A DNA stretch of 64,000 nucleotides from Pseudevernia furfuracea. Lineage: Eukaryota; Ascomycota; Lecanoromycetes; Lecanorales; Parmeliaceae. The translations under genes were made by a program, and so were the position numbers. The notes beneath the pieces were generated by a model. The model was not told where the DNA came from, did no database searches, and worked only from the letters and a program-made list of their open reading frames with translations. The DNA lies in contig JAIUPT010000038.1 of NCBI GenBank assembly GCA_022315425.1, forward strand, positions 496,001 to 560,000. The letters are read 5' to 3'. Positions 22,477 through 33,534 of the stretch are shown here, in pieces. The number at the start of each line of letters is the position of its first letter. Within the stretch, counting starts at the first letter, position 1.

Positions 22477-22990
22477 CTATCTACATTCGCTCCGTGCTCG
22501 GCCCAGGACCGATCGGCGGGTCTCTATAGCACCTAGCCCAATCATATACATCGCTCGCAAGCACTCGCACCCCTCCACAATCGTGGCACCGGGGCCTCCA
22601 CCAGCCATCAGAATCCCCTCATCTGCGTCCACCTCAACCGCATGACCAAAATACTCCCGCCAAGAAGCAGGCGCCACAGCTCTCACAGCCTTATACTCCT
22701 TCCTGCACGCCAGTGCTTCAGATTTCTCGGCCAGTTCAACCCTGTTCCCATTCCATAACCGTCAAATACGGCCGCCTGCAACTATATATGTATTCCCCAC
22801 TCAACAACCATTCTCTGGTCCTTTGTCGCAAGCTCCGCTGTGGAAATGTTGCAAGCGATGCCGAGGGGAGGGATGGGTGTGAGTTTGTATGAAGGTTTTT
22901 ACAGTTCGCCGGCGAGTTTTGAGGGTTTGTGGGAGGCGGTTGATGCGACTTCTCAGGGGGCAAACTTGGTGTGGGTGGCTTTGACGGTGG
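22477..22990 (-). pseudogene. Possible gene remnant of unknown function
   Basis: A minus-strand stretch near 22750-22520 reads ALACRKEYKAVRAVAPASWR followed by FGHAVEVDADEG and looks protein-like. Upstream pieces in other frames (GIACNISTAELATKDQRMVV) look like its continuation, but stops separate them. I do not recognise the family and cannot exclude chance. Confidence 0.25.
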
Positions 22991-23978
22991 TGGATGATGC
23001 GGGGAATTGTGTCATTGATGACTTTGACGGTGGTGGATGATCCGGGGCATTTTTGTTATTGGAACTGAGACCGATACGAAAACCGAAGGGAGGCTAGCAA
23101 CAAGCACAGGCAATGGAAATTGATTCTTGTGAGATTGACTGATGTCCAAGTTCCCCAACTCGAGCTATATACCGTGGCGGTGGAATTCTCCCGTTCGTCG
23201 ATTACTGTGATTAAGGTGACGTCTCCTCGACACCAACCCCCCTGTAGAGAGATCAAAGCAGCACCGAAGAGCAGTCTAAGAGAGCTCCTAAAGATGCCTC
23301 GTAACAGCGTGGACGTTTTGAATCCCAGAAAGCAATGCTCCGACACCTAATGAAAGCTCATCACCAAGAAGCATTCACAACGCAACAGCAATGGTCGCAA
23401 AGAACCAACACCGAGAGTTTGTAGAGCTGAGCGATATAAAAGAGATGGAAAATGAAACCATGTTATCTACGCCGAGAAAGCGATCTTACGCATTTTGATG
23501 GCGTAAGAAGAAGCAGAAGCAGCGTCGAGATAGCTTCTGTATGTTAGGAGATAGGTTTTAGATGATGAGCCTCTAGCACAAGGGAAGAAAAGCAGAGCGA
23601 ATCGAAGGAGATGATGTATGCCTAAAGCGAACCCCAGCAAAACAGCAGGATTTGTCAGCCGTGCCGGGGATTTAGAAAGGCAAATTTCGGTCTCGATCTG
23701 CGTCATACTCGGGAATGTGCATCTCAAGATGGAAGTGAATACTTGAGGGCAAAAGGTATGTTTGAGGACGCGACTGTGTGAGAGGGTCGAAAATTTAGAA
23801 ACTCGTCACACAGTATAGAGTATGATCCGCAGTCTACGTGATTCATGGTTGAAAAGAACATGTGCTCAATATGCTCACCCCTATGGTACAGTACCGCTTC
23901 TGTATATACCGTGAAAGAAAAGGACAGTAGAGAGTACTGTGAGGTCGATGAGCTCTGTGCGCGAAACCCACGGAGGTT
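22991..23978. other. Gene-poor stretch
   Basis: About 990 bp without a supportable gene. An imperfect direct repeat (TTTGACGGTGGTGGATGAT, at about 22980 and 23023) is the only structure seen. Confidence 0.4.
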
Positions 23979-24216
23979 GAAGTCCTGGACATGCGCTAGT
24001 ATCAGCCCTAGCCCTACTTTCGGAAGACAGATCCATAGTTGAAGACTCTAAACTTATCTCTTATAGAAGCGCATAGGTTGAGCATAGGGACTCCTTTTGG
24101 GGCTGATGGGGGGCACAGGCCTGATGGTGCGTTTCCGAGACAGTTTAACATTTGGGGTATTGGGGCGGGGCGATATCCGACTTCTGGACCCTTTTTCTTG
24201 GCATGTCCAGGACTTC
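23979..24216. mobile_element. MITE-like element with 16-bp inverted ends
   Basis: GAAGTCCTGGACATGC at 23979-23994 is a perfect inverted repeat of 24201-24216, enclosing 238 bp with no transposase. The sequence next to the left arm (GGAGGT outside, GCTAG inside) is shared with the element at 37101. Confidence 0.6.
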
Positions 24217-24892
24217 GAATTTCATAGGCTGAATAGCCTCGCTTCCTCCACATTGTGTGCTCGTTAACGATGCTCTCGTCAAGAAAGAACAAGCATATTA
24301 TGAGCGAACTTGCTGAACTCCACGAAGTAGTGATAGGGACAAATCTGTGAGCGTTCTAAAGCCTCACGATGTTACATTTTTGTTATTGCTACAGGGCAGA
24401 GATTTTAGACTACATCATCTTTCACACAGCACAACTCAAGAATTCACTTTCTCGTACGCATGCTTGCTTGCTAATGACTTCCCGCAGTATCTTACTAATA
24501 TTCTTTGCGACATGCCCGATCCTTGATACACGACGAAGGTTTTTTCTGCCAATCTTCATGCTGTGTAATGTTTTGGAGATCGTAGACTGACTGACGACCA
24601 GATCGAACACATCGAAGAGATTATACTGCATCTCATTCTGATATACTCACTGCTCGCTCTCGACGAATGCTCTTAATCTAACCCTTGCCGCGGTGTGTGT
24701 CTTGAACGATCTTTTTCTTTTACTCAGCGGAGGCGCGATATAAATCTCGAAGACATGAAGATTATCGATGATACGATAAACGGAGACAATTGAAATATTC
24801 TTCGTCTTAGCAATGGCGACGACATATACTCCGTCGAGGATATGACGCTGTATGCGATTCTTACAACCCTTCTAATCTGTTCGCTACGCAAA
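24217..24892. other. Gene-poor stretch
   Basis: AT-rich. Only short frames without motifs. Confidence 0.4.
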
Positions 24893-26186
24893 TTAGAACG
24901 TCATTGAACCGCCTCCTGAACTGAACTCGCTCCCTTGAATCATTCTGCCTCCTTGAGTATTGAATGTGCCAGAAAAGGTGTTGACCGATTTTGTTGACTG
25001 ACGTGAATCACGCTCTCCCGTCGGGGAGCTCTCATTTCGGGCTCCGCGGGGCGATTGTTCTTGGGTTTTAGAGGACACAGAAGATGCCAAGGGAAGCTCC
25101 TTCTCCGATTGATAATGATCATTTCCAGGCTGAATGAACCTCTGAAGCTCGGAGAGGACATTCCGATAGTCGGGGTCTTCCTTACTGACGAACTTGGTCA
25201 TGTGAATATGATTCGCATGAATTCCAATGGATGTATATCTGTCAAGTATCGCCGAACCTTTTGGCACAATCTGGGATAGATTAGTATCGAGACATACTCA
25301 AATCATTCCGACTCGATACTACCTCCTCACCACCCAACACTGGCAGCTCTTCATAAAAGCATATGATCGCCATCTCCCGATCTTTGCTCTGGTCCAAACC
25401 TCTTAACATCGTGTGGAAATCTCGCCGTATTCTTGCCATAACTTCGGACTTTTGTTGCAAGACTTCTATAGTCCCTTGGTTGACACGGCGAAAGTACTGA
25501 AGGAATTTACTGCCCACGACCGCCCAGTCTCCAAGACCTGAGCCACAGTGAGGGGTGCCCATGAAGAGAATGCCTTTGGTATTTTGAAGGATACGCTGTG
25601 TATGCAGGTCGACACTACCCTTTGACTTGATTAATGCCTATCACGTGTCAGAGCTGATCCTCGAACAAAGAGGATCTGAGCTTACATCTTGGCAAACAAT
25701 CCCGCCTAGGCTGTGTGCAACAAATGCTAGCGGTCTTGTGTTCTACAAGAATGAGTCAAGCAAACCCAGTAATGGCCACGAAACCTACGCTATTTGTGCT
25801 TTCTCTCATGTTGGCAAGCGACGACAAGAGCTTTTGACTGTGGTCCCCGACCGTATTCTGGGATGCCATCGACCAAAAATTGACGATGTCGGCATCGTAG
25901 CCGTACATAATGATCCTGGCTTCGGGGAGATCATAGGGGAGAAACGACTCCGGCCAGCAGGCCGTAATACCCTTTGCAGTCCATGTGGACTCTCTGCCGC
26001 CCGTAAGGCCGTGGATGAATACGATGCTGGGTCCTCCAATAAGCTCTAGAAAGCATGAAGCGGTTGGGAAATTCCTTACTCAATCGCCGCGTTGACCCGG
26101 GACGGGTTCACGATTCGCAAACCCAATGTTTTCTGAGGCTTAGAATCGCTGTCCCAGGACCATAATTTGCGGATAGTGGCACTCAT
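24893..26186 (-). CDS. SERAC1/DUF676-type alpha/beta hydrolase with C-terminal amyloid-like motif
   Basis: Putative cell-death effector paired with the adjacent NLR. A SATIRKLWSWDSDSKPQK start (ATG 26186-26184) precedes the hydrolase core: IVFIHGLTGGRESTW, then the nucleophile elbow FVAHSLGG (Ser in HSLGG) in exon 25686-25742, and MGTPHCGSGLGDWA. Introns 25743-25788, 25626-25685 and 25271-25322 are clean GT-AG and restore the frame. Downstream come DRYTSIGIHANHIHMTKF (likely the catalytic His), a Ser/Gln-rich linker, and a Gly/Asn/Phe-rich tail whose last 27 residues match the NLR N-terminus. The join between the first coding segment and the core (about 26045-26075) is unresolved: the obvious intron would be only 34 nt and out of phase, so there may be another splice or a one-base lesion. 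Confidence 0.75.
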
Positions 26187-26431
26187 GGTGGTCTTGTCAC
26201 GGCTGGACTGCCCCGACAATGGAGGAGCAAGGTGGATGCGTCACGAATCATTCAAGTAGCATAAGGCTCGGTCACTCTGCAGACGCGCGCAGCTGATAGA
26301 ACGGGATCGTCAGCCTTAGCGGGGGCAGGACTTTTGGTGTCAACCTCCGTACCTTATTAGCATAATGCTCGGTCACGTTCTTTCATACGCAGGCGCGCGA
26401 ATATTATGATAACATAGCATATTCAATAGAC
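26187..26431. promoter_or_regulatory. Bidirectional promoter between hydrolase and NLR
   Basis: 245 bp between two divergent starts. A 19-bp direct repeat TAGCATAAKGCTCGGTCAC occurs at 26257-26275 and 26358-26376 (one mismatch). Between the copies, 26326-26351 resembles the terminal sequence of the MITE-like elements. A shared promoter would let both genes be co-expressed. Confidence 0.45.
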
Positions 26432-28712
26432 ATGTCAACAAGCAGTATACAGGCAGAGAGTGAGTTTGACGGACAGTTCCATAGCCATGGGGGTCCGCAG
26501 TTCCTGGGAAACCGCTTCAACACCAATGGCGCTCCGATTTACCTCGATTCCAGCTCTGGTATGTTTCGAAGATGAAGACCGTTGCGTACTAGGAGTGCGA
26601 CTCACGAACTTCAGACAATAGGGAACCAGCAAGTGTCTGCGAATTGCCCGACTACATCCTCTCCTCTTATTTCACTGGTCGGGACGATGAGCTGCAGCAG
26701 ATCGATTGCGCGTTCAGTACACCCTGCGGTGAGCTCCCGGCCCGCTGCGTCATATATGGGATGCCAGGAGTGGGGAAAACACAGCTGGCCTTGAAATTTG
26801 CGACTTGGGGATCCCAAAGAAACCATTATACGTATATCTTTTGGGTGTCCGCAGCGTCTGACGAGAAGTTGACTCGGGACTTCTCCAAGCTGGTGGATCT
26901 GCTCCGTCTCCCTGGACGACATGGTCTGGACCAGGCCACCAAACTTACTGTGGCGCGAGCCTGGTTGGAAGATTCATCAGTTGCAAGGAGCTGGCTTCTC
27001 GTTCTGGATAATGCGACTCGGGAGACGACTATGACGCTTCGTGATGTCCTTCCACGAAGGAACAGCAAGGGGAGACTTCTGTTCACCACTAGGACAGCAA
27101 CGATGGCGGAATTGATTACTACCCCGGGAGAATCGTCAAAGGTTGCTCTACAGCCGCTACGGATGAACGATGCAGTCGCGATGCTCTCAATTGGCGCTAA
27201 GATGGACAGAGGAAGCAGAGAGGAAGCTGGCCGTGTGGATATGGAGCGTCTTGTCAGGTGTGTAGGATGCCTGCCACTGGCGATCGATCAAGCTGCATCC
27301 TACATCCGGGAGACAGGAAGTAGCCCTGAGGAGATTCTTGGTATATACAAAAGCGGAGAAGTCATGGAGGTGAATGGAAAAACGGGTCAATACTCGGGAG
27401 AAACTGTAGGCTGACCAGGATCTAGATCCTTTCCTGGGAGAACGACCTTTCATGCTATGAAGAGAAATCGGTGGTGGCTATGTTTACACCGGCTGTCAAC
27501 AAAATCCAAGGGGCAGCACCCGACGCCTTGACGCTTCTACGGGTGCTATGCTTCTGTGACCCTGAGCGTATCCCAATCAGTATCTTGAAAGAGGGGTGTG
27601 GCGCTCTGCGCCAGGAGGATCCGCGTAGAACACCTCCAGCACGAGCAGTCGACAAACTTGAATCAGCAATCGACTTGTTTCGGTCGCAGACGCGCCTTTC
27701 CAAAGCGGTCCAGGAGATCCAGCGTCTGTCTTTAGTGACGCACACGGTGGAGGGATCTGATCGTATCGTCCGGATCCATGATCTGGTCCACCTTCTACTA
27801 CGGTCGAAGCTTATAGCCGATGCGGAACGAGGGCAATGGCTCGAGACAGTCATACGTATTGTTTGTAAGGCCTTGGAAGGAGTCGGAGATCACAAATCTC
27901 CACACAATCGGAGTCGATGTGGTCAATTCATCAGCCATATTGAATTCCTGGAGGGCTTCGCAGAACGGTATAGGCTCGAGAATACTAAGCTCTTAGATGC
28001 GAGTACATGGTGTGCGATGTATTTTTCTGGATGCGGGCTGTATCATAAAGCGGCAAGCATGAACCAACGGACATGGGTTCAGAAAAAGACTCTTTTAGGC
28101 GAGGATCATCCTTCCACGCTGACCAGCATGGCCAACCTAGCCTGGACATATTGGAGACAAGGTCGATGGAAAGAAGCTGAAAGGCTGAACGTACGAGTGA
28201 TAAAGATAAAAAAGACGATGCTAGGCGAGGAGCATCCAAATACGTTGACCAATATAAACAATCTTGCCTTGATATATTGGGAACAAGGTCGATGGAAGGA
28301 GGCTGAAGAGCTGCATGTATCAGTGATGAAGATAATGAAGAGGGTGTTAGGCGAGGAGCATCCAAATACGCTGACCAATATAAACAATCTTGCCTTGATA
28401 TATTGGGATCAAGGCCGATGGAAGGAGGCTGAAGAGTTACAGATGTCAGTGATAGAGACAATGAAGAGGGTGCTAGGCGAGGAGCACCCTTCCACGCTGA
28501 CCAGTATAAACAATCTTGCCTTCACCTGGAAACGGCAAGGCCAAAATGCAAAGGCTATCAATTTGATGGGTGAATGTGTACATCTACGAACCCGAATCTT
28601 AGGCGCTAATCATCCCAAAACATTGTCTTCTTCCGCGACATTCACCGAGTGGCAGATACAAGAACCCGAAGTTAGTTCCTCCGCAATAAATGATCTGACA
28701 AGCACTGGATGA
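26432..28712 (+). CDS. NOD-like receptor: amyloid-like motif, NB-ARC, TPR repeats
   Basis: Exons 26432-26558, 26615-27369 and 27426-28712 (722 residues); introns are 56 nt each and in phase. Residues 12-38 form a Gly/Phe/Asn-rich motif matching the hydrolase C-terminus. NB-ARC: Walker A YGMPGVGKTQLA (about 90), Walker B SWLLVLDNA (about 170), GRLLFTTRT sensor, GCLPLAIDQA (GLPL-type, about 260) and IHDLVH at the MHD position (about 409). Four 42-residue TPR units of the kinesin-light-chain type (LGEEHPNTLTNINNLA) span residues 518-685, with a fifth partial unit. Fungal NLRs oligomerise on ligand binding and transmit the signal through the N-terminal domain. The gene is intact. The ligand is unknown. 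Confidence 0.92.
28095..28598 (+). repeat. Four 126-bp TPR-coding units
   Basis: Units begin at 28095, 28221, 28347 and 28473, exactly 126 bp (42 codons) apart. The middle units are nearly identical over long runs, for example GGCGAGGAGCATCCAAATAC in two adjacent units. Confidence 0.9.
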
Positions 28713-29467
28713 AGCATCAGATCATGCTATACACTCGGGGCCAAGGAAGAAATGTTTTTTTTGGCGACGCTCAAGCAAACATTTCGTTTGTGACCAGTCA
28801 ACTTGCTATTAGTATTAGCGTATTAAGATTTTGCTGCCTGAGCTCCAATTACTCTAGCTCAAAGGTCGATATACTGAGTCGATACGTACGATCTCTGTCA
28901 TACTGGAAGGTCATCGTTCATAATTAAATCAATCGATGAGTATAAAATCTTTCATCTCTGTGAATAATCAATGTAATATCTGTGTTGAATAACAGGCCAC
29001 AGGCCGACTAAATAATGCTCTAAGCAGGTAAAAGAATACACAGGAGTGTGAAAGCCCAAATGTGCGTGCCTTTGCCAAGTCGCAAGCTGATTGCCACTAT
29101 TTCTAACACCGCCTACAGGCAACCTTTTCAGGCTGGGGAAGTCTTGGCCCAGAAGTTTCGTTTACGACTTTTTTGGTGCAGACCTCCGTATCGAATTATT
29201 TTAGCATTTATGAGTCATCGCAAAGTAAAACTGTATACCTACACATAATTGGTGGTAACACATTGTAAGACGTTGTGTATATGGTAGACCGGCCCACAGG
29301 TTTACAGTACGATTTTCGCTGAGGGGAGTGCTAGCTAATCCAAAAATTCTCTAGTTTATACTCGTAGTTTCTCAAGGATTAAAGAATATAAGGTAAGGTA
29401 GGGGTAGTCCCGCAGGTGCTCCTACCACCCTGCGAGAGCGACGCAAGTCGTGAGTGCATTGGTCCCT
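28713..29467. other. Gene-poor stretch
   Basis: AT-rich 3' flank of the NLR. 29166-29190 carries the TIR-like sequence GGTGCAGACCTCCGTA found at other sites in the window. No gene seen. Confidence 0.45.
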
Positions 29468-30253
29468 ATGGCGCGCGTTCTCATTCCGTCTCCGCTGAAA
29501 ATTCCCACTGTAACACAAGTTTGTACCTCCTCGTCTCTGAGGAATCAGTTTCGCTAACTCGTAGTGATTTAGGAAGACCTTTATACTTTTCATGCCCGCG
29601 TTTTTGAGTCCCCAGCTCCCGGACAGCTCTTCCGCACAGAGCAAGAAACATACAATGATCCTGCCCACGAAGAAGTCTTCCAAGCGGAAAACGACGCCCT
29701 GGGATACTATCCTGATGGCGCCAAAAGGACCCTGACCGATGACCAAATTGCCATGTTCAGACATAGCGAGATTTACGCTATACTGAGAGAAAGGCAGGTG
29801 CGCAAAGAAAACCTCGAAGCAGAAGGAGACGAGCAGTCCGAGACTATGCTTTCTCCGCCAGAAGAATTTGGCAAGGCCACTACGTTATCTGATGAGGAGG
29901 GAGAGGTGCAATCTGATGGGGAAGTAAGAAAGGTCTTTGCTACGGTTGCGGAAGATACTCCGCAACACGTGGACGCTCCACATCCCAGCAAGAAACGTAA
30001 AAGAGGAGACACAGATACCGGCTATGTGCATGGCAGGAAGTATGCATCTCGAAGCGCTAGAGGTTTCGTGAGAGAGCTCGACTCAGCCGCTGCAGAAGAC
30101 CAGATCTTAGACTACGGCGACGAGGCTTCTATCAACGGAGAATCCAAGCAAATTGAAATGGTGGCCACAAAAGTCGCAGGACAGGGTCATGAAAGCCAAG
30201 CGCACCCTGCGAAGGGGAAGAAAATCTGGTGGCCGATCATCGAGGCACATTGA
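29468..30253 (+). CDS. DUF3807 family protein, probably nuclear
   Basis: Proposed exons 29468-29518 and 29627-30253 (225 residues). The start is MARVLIPSPLKIPTVTQ; the intron uses GTTTGT with branch CTAAC and joins in phase to LFRTEQETYNDPAHEEVF. The block EEVFQAENDALGYYPDG, then LTDDQIAMFRHSEIYAILR, is the conserved part and fits the fungal DUF3807 family as I remember it. The rest is acidic and disordered with a basic nuclear-type signal (KKRKRG). No biochemical role is known to me. The start exon is inferred, and another upstream start is possible. Confidence 0.6.
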
Positions 30254-31734
30254 ATGTGCAAAATCGCCCTTGTTTTAATCAATGAGAGCGTTTGAGAGCA
30301 TTGAGAAAGTCAAACATGGACGCCCGCTCCACATTGCTCCCTGCCTCAATCATGGGCTGCTTACAGTCATGCTCTGAGGTTCGATGAAGGTCTCAACTAA
30401 TCTCTTAAGGTGTGTTTCACTTTTCTTTCTTTTCTCCGTCGAGCCTTTTGAATTCCATGATGAAATACCAATATCGTCATCCTTAGTCGGACATTCCGCA
30501 GACTCCTAGCAACCCATACATGCGTTCTGGCTTCGGCTCAAAACATTGTGTGGGGGGAGCGAAGCGAATCATGGCGAACCAAAATCTTCTCTCTGACATA
30601 CCTCATCGCTACCTTCACCGCACAAACGTTTAGATCTCGTGTGTGCACCTGCTAATACTATGCTATACAGACTTCTCTCTATCTTCCTAAAATCTGTCTA
30701 GATGTGACCTAGCATGGGGAGGCAAAGTGCCAGTCTATTGCAGTTCTCCTCTGTAAATGCAAACGTGAGCATTCCGCTTCCTCGCTCTGCACCTCCCGCG
30801 CGAACCTTCTGAATAATGAAACACCACTATCATTCGCAGTTTCCACGCGAACTGGCGGCACTGACCCAAATAATGTCGCCGGTACTATGAGCGCTATCAA
30901 GGAAGCCTTCCTTGGATGTCTGAACAAGTACACTTTGCGTCTCTACTTGATGTCAATTTCGCGAATCAATATTCAGGTGCTGATACAACGTCACTCCTAG
31001 ACAGGACGCCATCCATGAAAGCTATTTTGCTTGTGTTGCCGTCAGCCCAAGCATTCAGAAAACGTTCGTACCGCAATAGGCAAAATTAGGTGTATGGAAT
31101 TCCTATACTACCCTCCACCCTTCACCAACTTTTGACGTTCTGCTCGCTCTTTGGAGGATGGGGCCTCTTAAATCATCCGCGATTTCTACGCAACCACCGT
31201 CGTATAGTTAGAACCTAGCAAGCCACTGGTAACATGTGCACTTTTGCACACGTCTGATCAAGAGACCTAAACACGGATGGTTCCCGTTGCTGATGGTCAA
31301 CAGCACAAGAGCTGTTTGCTGACTTGAGCGTTTGCCGGACTCCTGGTGTTTTGCCAAGTCACAGCATCCATGTTACTAAAAAAAGGTATTCGTTCCCCTT
31401 TGACCTTGGGACTGCGCAAGGCCGCACCAATAGTAGCGAGAGCGAGTCACATACCATAGAAATACGAGGAGACAGCGCAATAGCAACAATAATTCGGAAC
31501 TCTCTCCTCTTTGGATTAAGCTACCTATCTGAACTAGAGGAGGATTATATACCGCGTTTCGTCCATCATTATATCGTTAAGGAAACATCCTACACGCCCC
31601 AAGCAAAAGTGCTGTGAGATCTCGTCATTCGTCTCTCATTATATCACATTTCATAGCACATGCCTCATTACCGTCTCTCAATCCTCTCACACGGCCGTTC
31701 AATCTTCACCTAACCCCTCTTTCCCCTCCTTCCC
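30254..31734. other. Intergenic stretch
   Basis: Nearly 1.5 kb with only short frames and no motif, repeat or RNA gene that I can support. It holds the 3' flanks of the convergent DUF3807 and IQ-motif genes. Confidence 0.4.
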
Positions 31735-33277
31735 CTACACGTTCAACCCCCTCAACCCCTCCTTGAGTCCCTTCAGCCTGCCCTTCGTCTTCATATACGT
31801 CTCAATCCCCACCATAGCCGCATAACTCCCCCCAACGGCCGTCATGGACATATCCACCCCCCTCCCCTGCAAACTCCTAATAAAGATGCGCAAATTATGA
31901 CCCGGCGTCCTGTAATGCCCCGACCGCGGCTGCAAGATGCGCAACTGGCCATCTTTAACCGTGATCAATCCGGCGGCCGAAATCCGAGAGCCGCGGAGGA
32001 AAGAAGAGTGTTGGAAGGCGCCGGATTGTTTGATGCCGATGTAGAGGTTGTTGTTTGTGTCGGCGACGAAGATCCATATGTGTTTCTCTTTCGTTTTCTT
32101 CCTGTCGGTGTTCGGCGAGGCGGATTTGCTGTGGAAGAGGTCGTGGAAAGAGGTATGGTGCAGGCTTCGTGGCCTCGGGGGAGAAATCGGGGACGCGACT
32201 TCGCCGGGTTCCCTCCGCTTCTCCATCGTCACGGTCTTTGGTGGAGAGAGGGTCGTTGGCGAAGATAGATCCGGCTCTTCCTCGTTCGACGAGCCACTCG
32301 ACTCGCTCGAGCCCCTGAACGGCGCGGGTCGATGGGCCCAAGGCGGCGTCGGGTCATCCACCCTGACGACCCCACGTATCGAATCTTTCCACCCCTCACT
32401 CGTATCCACCCTGACCCCATCCTTCCTCCAACAGAGCTTCCCTTCCTTGTCAGCAACGACCTCGTAAAGCCTCCTCTCCTCCCGCCCCAGATACCTCACC
32501 CGCATGCTCTCCAACCGCTCCCTCGAACACTTCTCCACCACCGCGCCCCTCCCCTCCCCTTCATCCAACCAGTAGAAGAAATTCTCCTGCGTCGGCGCCT
32601 CTTTCCACGCCGCGTGGTATTTCCTCAAGTTGCTCCCGTACCGATGCTTCACATCTACCATCTCCAGGAAATACGAGAGATCCATCTGCTTCGCGCTTTG
32701 GACCCGATCCTGCTTCTCCGCGAGGCGTTTCCGGCGACGGGCTTCTCTCCGCGGGTGGAAGGGATGAGACATGTCATCGTCGGAAGACGGCGACGAGAGG
32801 GAGGAGTCTTCGTCGCCTCCGGCTCGACGGGCGATCCTGGAGGCGCGCGACCAGTTCTGGCGGGCTTCGGATGCGGTGCGGTTGAGGCCGGTGCCGTGTG
32901 GGTCTGTCGGGGTCCCGGATGGGCGGGGGCGGGGGGTGGTGAGGGCGAGGTATTGGGCTTCTTTTACTGCCTTTGGGAGAGGAAGGTCAGGGTTGTTGAT
33001 CCAAGGGAAGAGAACGGAAAGGGGGAAGCACAAGATAGAAGGATGTGCATACTTCGGTCCACCGTGTCGAAGGATCCAAGCTCAAACCCCTCAGCTGCCT
33101 TCGGTCCCTGTGGCCTCTGTAGGTTCTTTGAAGGACCCGTGCGGCGGCGGACTCTTTGTGTTGCAGTCGCCTGTCATCTTGCGGCTGCTTCGCGGATTGG
33201 TACTTCTTAAGAATCTCCCGTTCTTTCTCATCCTGAACCTTGGCAATTGAGTTCATGTCGAGGTAGGTGGGAAGCAT
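31735..33277 (-). CDS. IQ calmodulin-binding motif protein
   Basis: Exons 33053-33277 and 31735-32970 (486 residues); the 82-nt intron is in phase. The IQ motif is ARVLQRTYRGHRDRRQLRG near residue 50, the site where calmodulin or myosin-type light chains bind. A conserved block follows (MDLSYFLEMVDVKHRYGSNL, KYHAAWKEAPTQENFFYWLD), then REERRLYEVVADKEGKLCWR. The middle is Pro/Ser-rich. The C-terminal domain (KEKHIWIFVADTNNNLYIGI) contains SSFLRGSRISAAGLI, GHYRTPGHNL and a final basic helix. This order fits a fungal family of IQ-domain proteins with no firm function. Met8 (33256) is an alternative start. Codon use is strongly GC-rich on the coding strand. Confidence 0.75.
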
Positions 33278-33534
33278 CAGTAGTGGGGAACGTTAGGAGC
33301 GGGGCTTGGCGGGGATTGTTTCTGTCTCCTACCTTACGATTCCTATCTATGGAGGGGCGGCTAATTTCTAGATGCATCAATATTCGTCAAGAATCGAAAT
33401 CTACATGTTACCCTCCCTATTCGTCGAGCATTCTGGACGCCCAGGCTCTGAGGAGAAGATCCAAAGAATATTCAGCACTCTTCATAACGACCCAGGTATC
33501 CAGCCCAACCATCATCCAACCAACATCATTCATT

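Noticed and set aside
31897..33250. Plus-strand frames opposite the IQ-motif gene
   Set aside because: GC-rich antisense shadow with Arg/Pro bias; the minus-strand gene has a clear IQ motif and intron.
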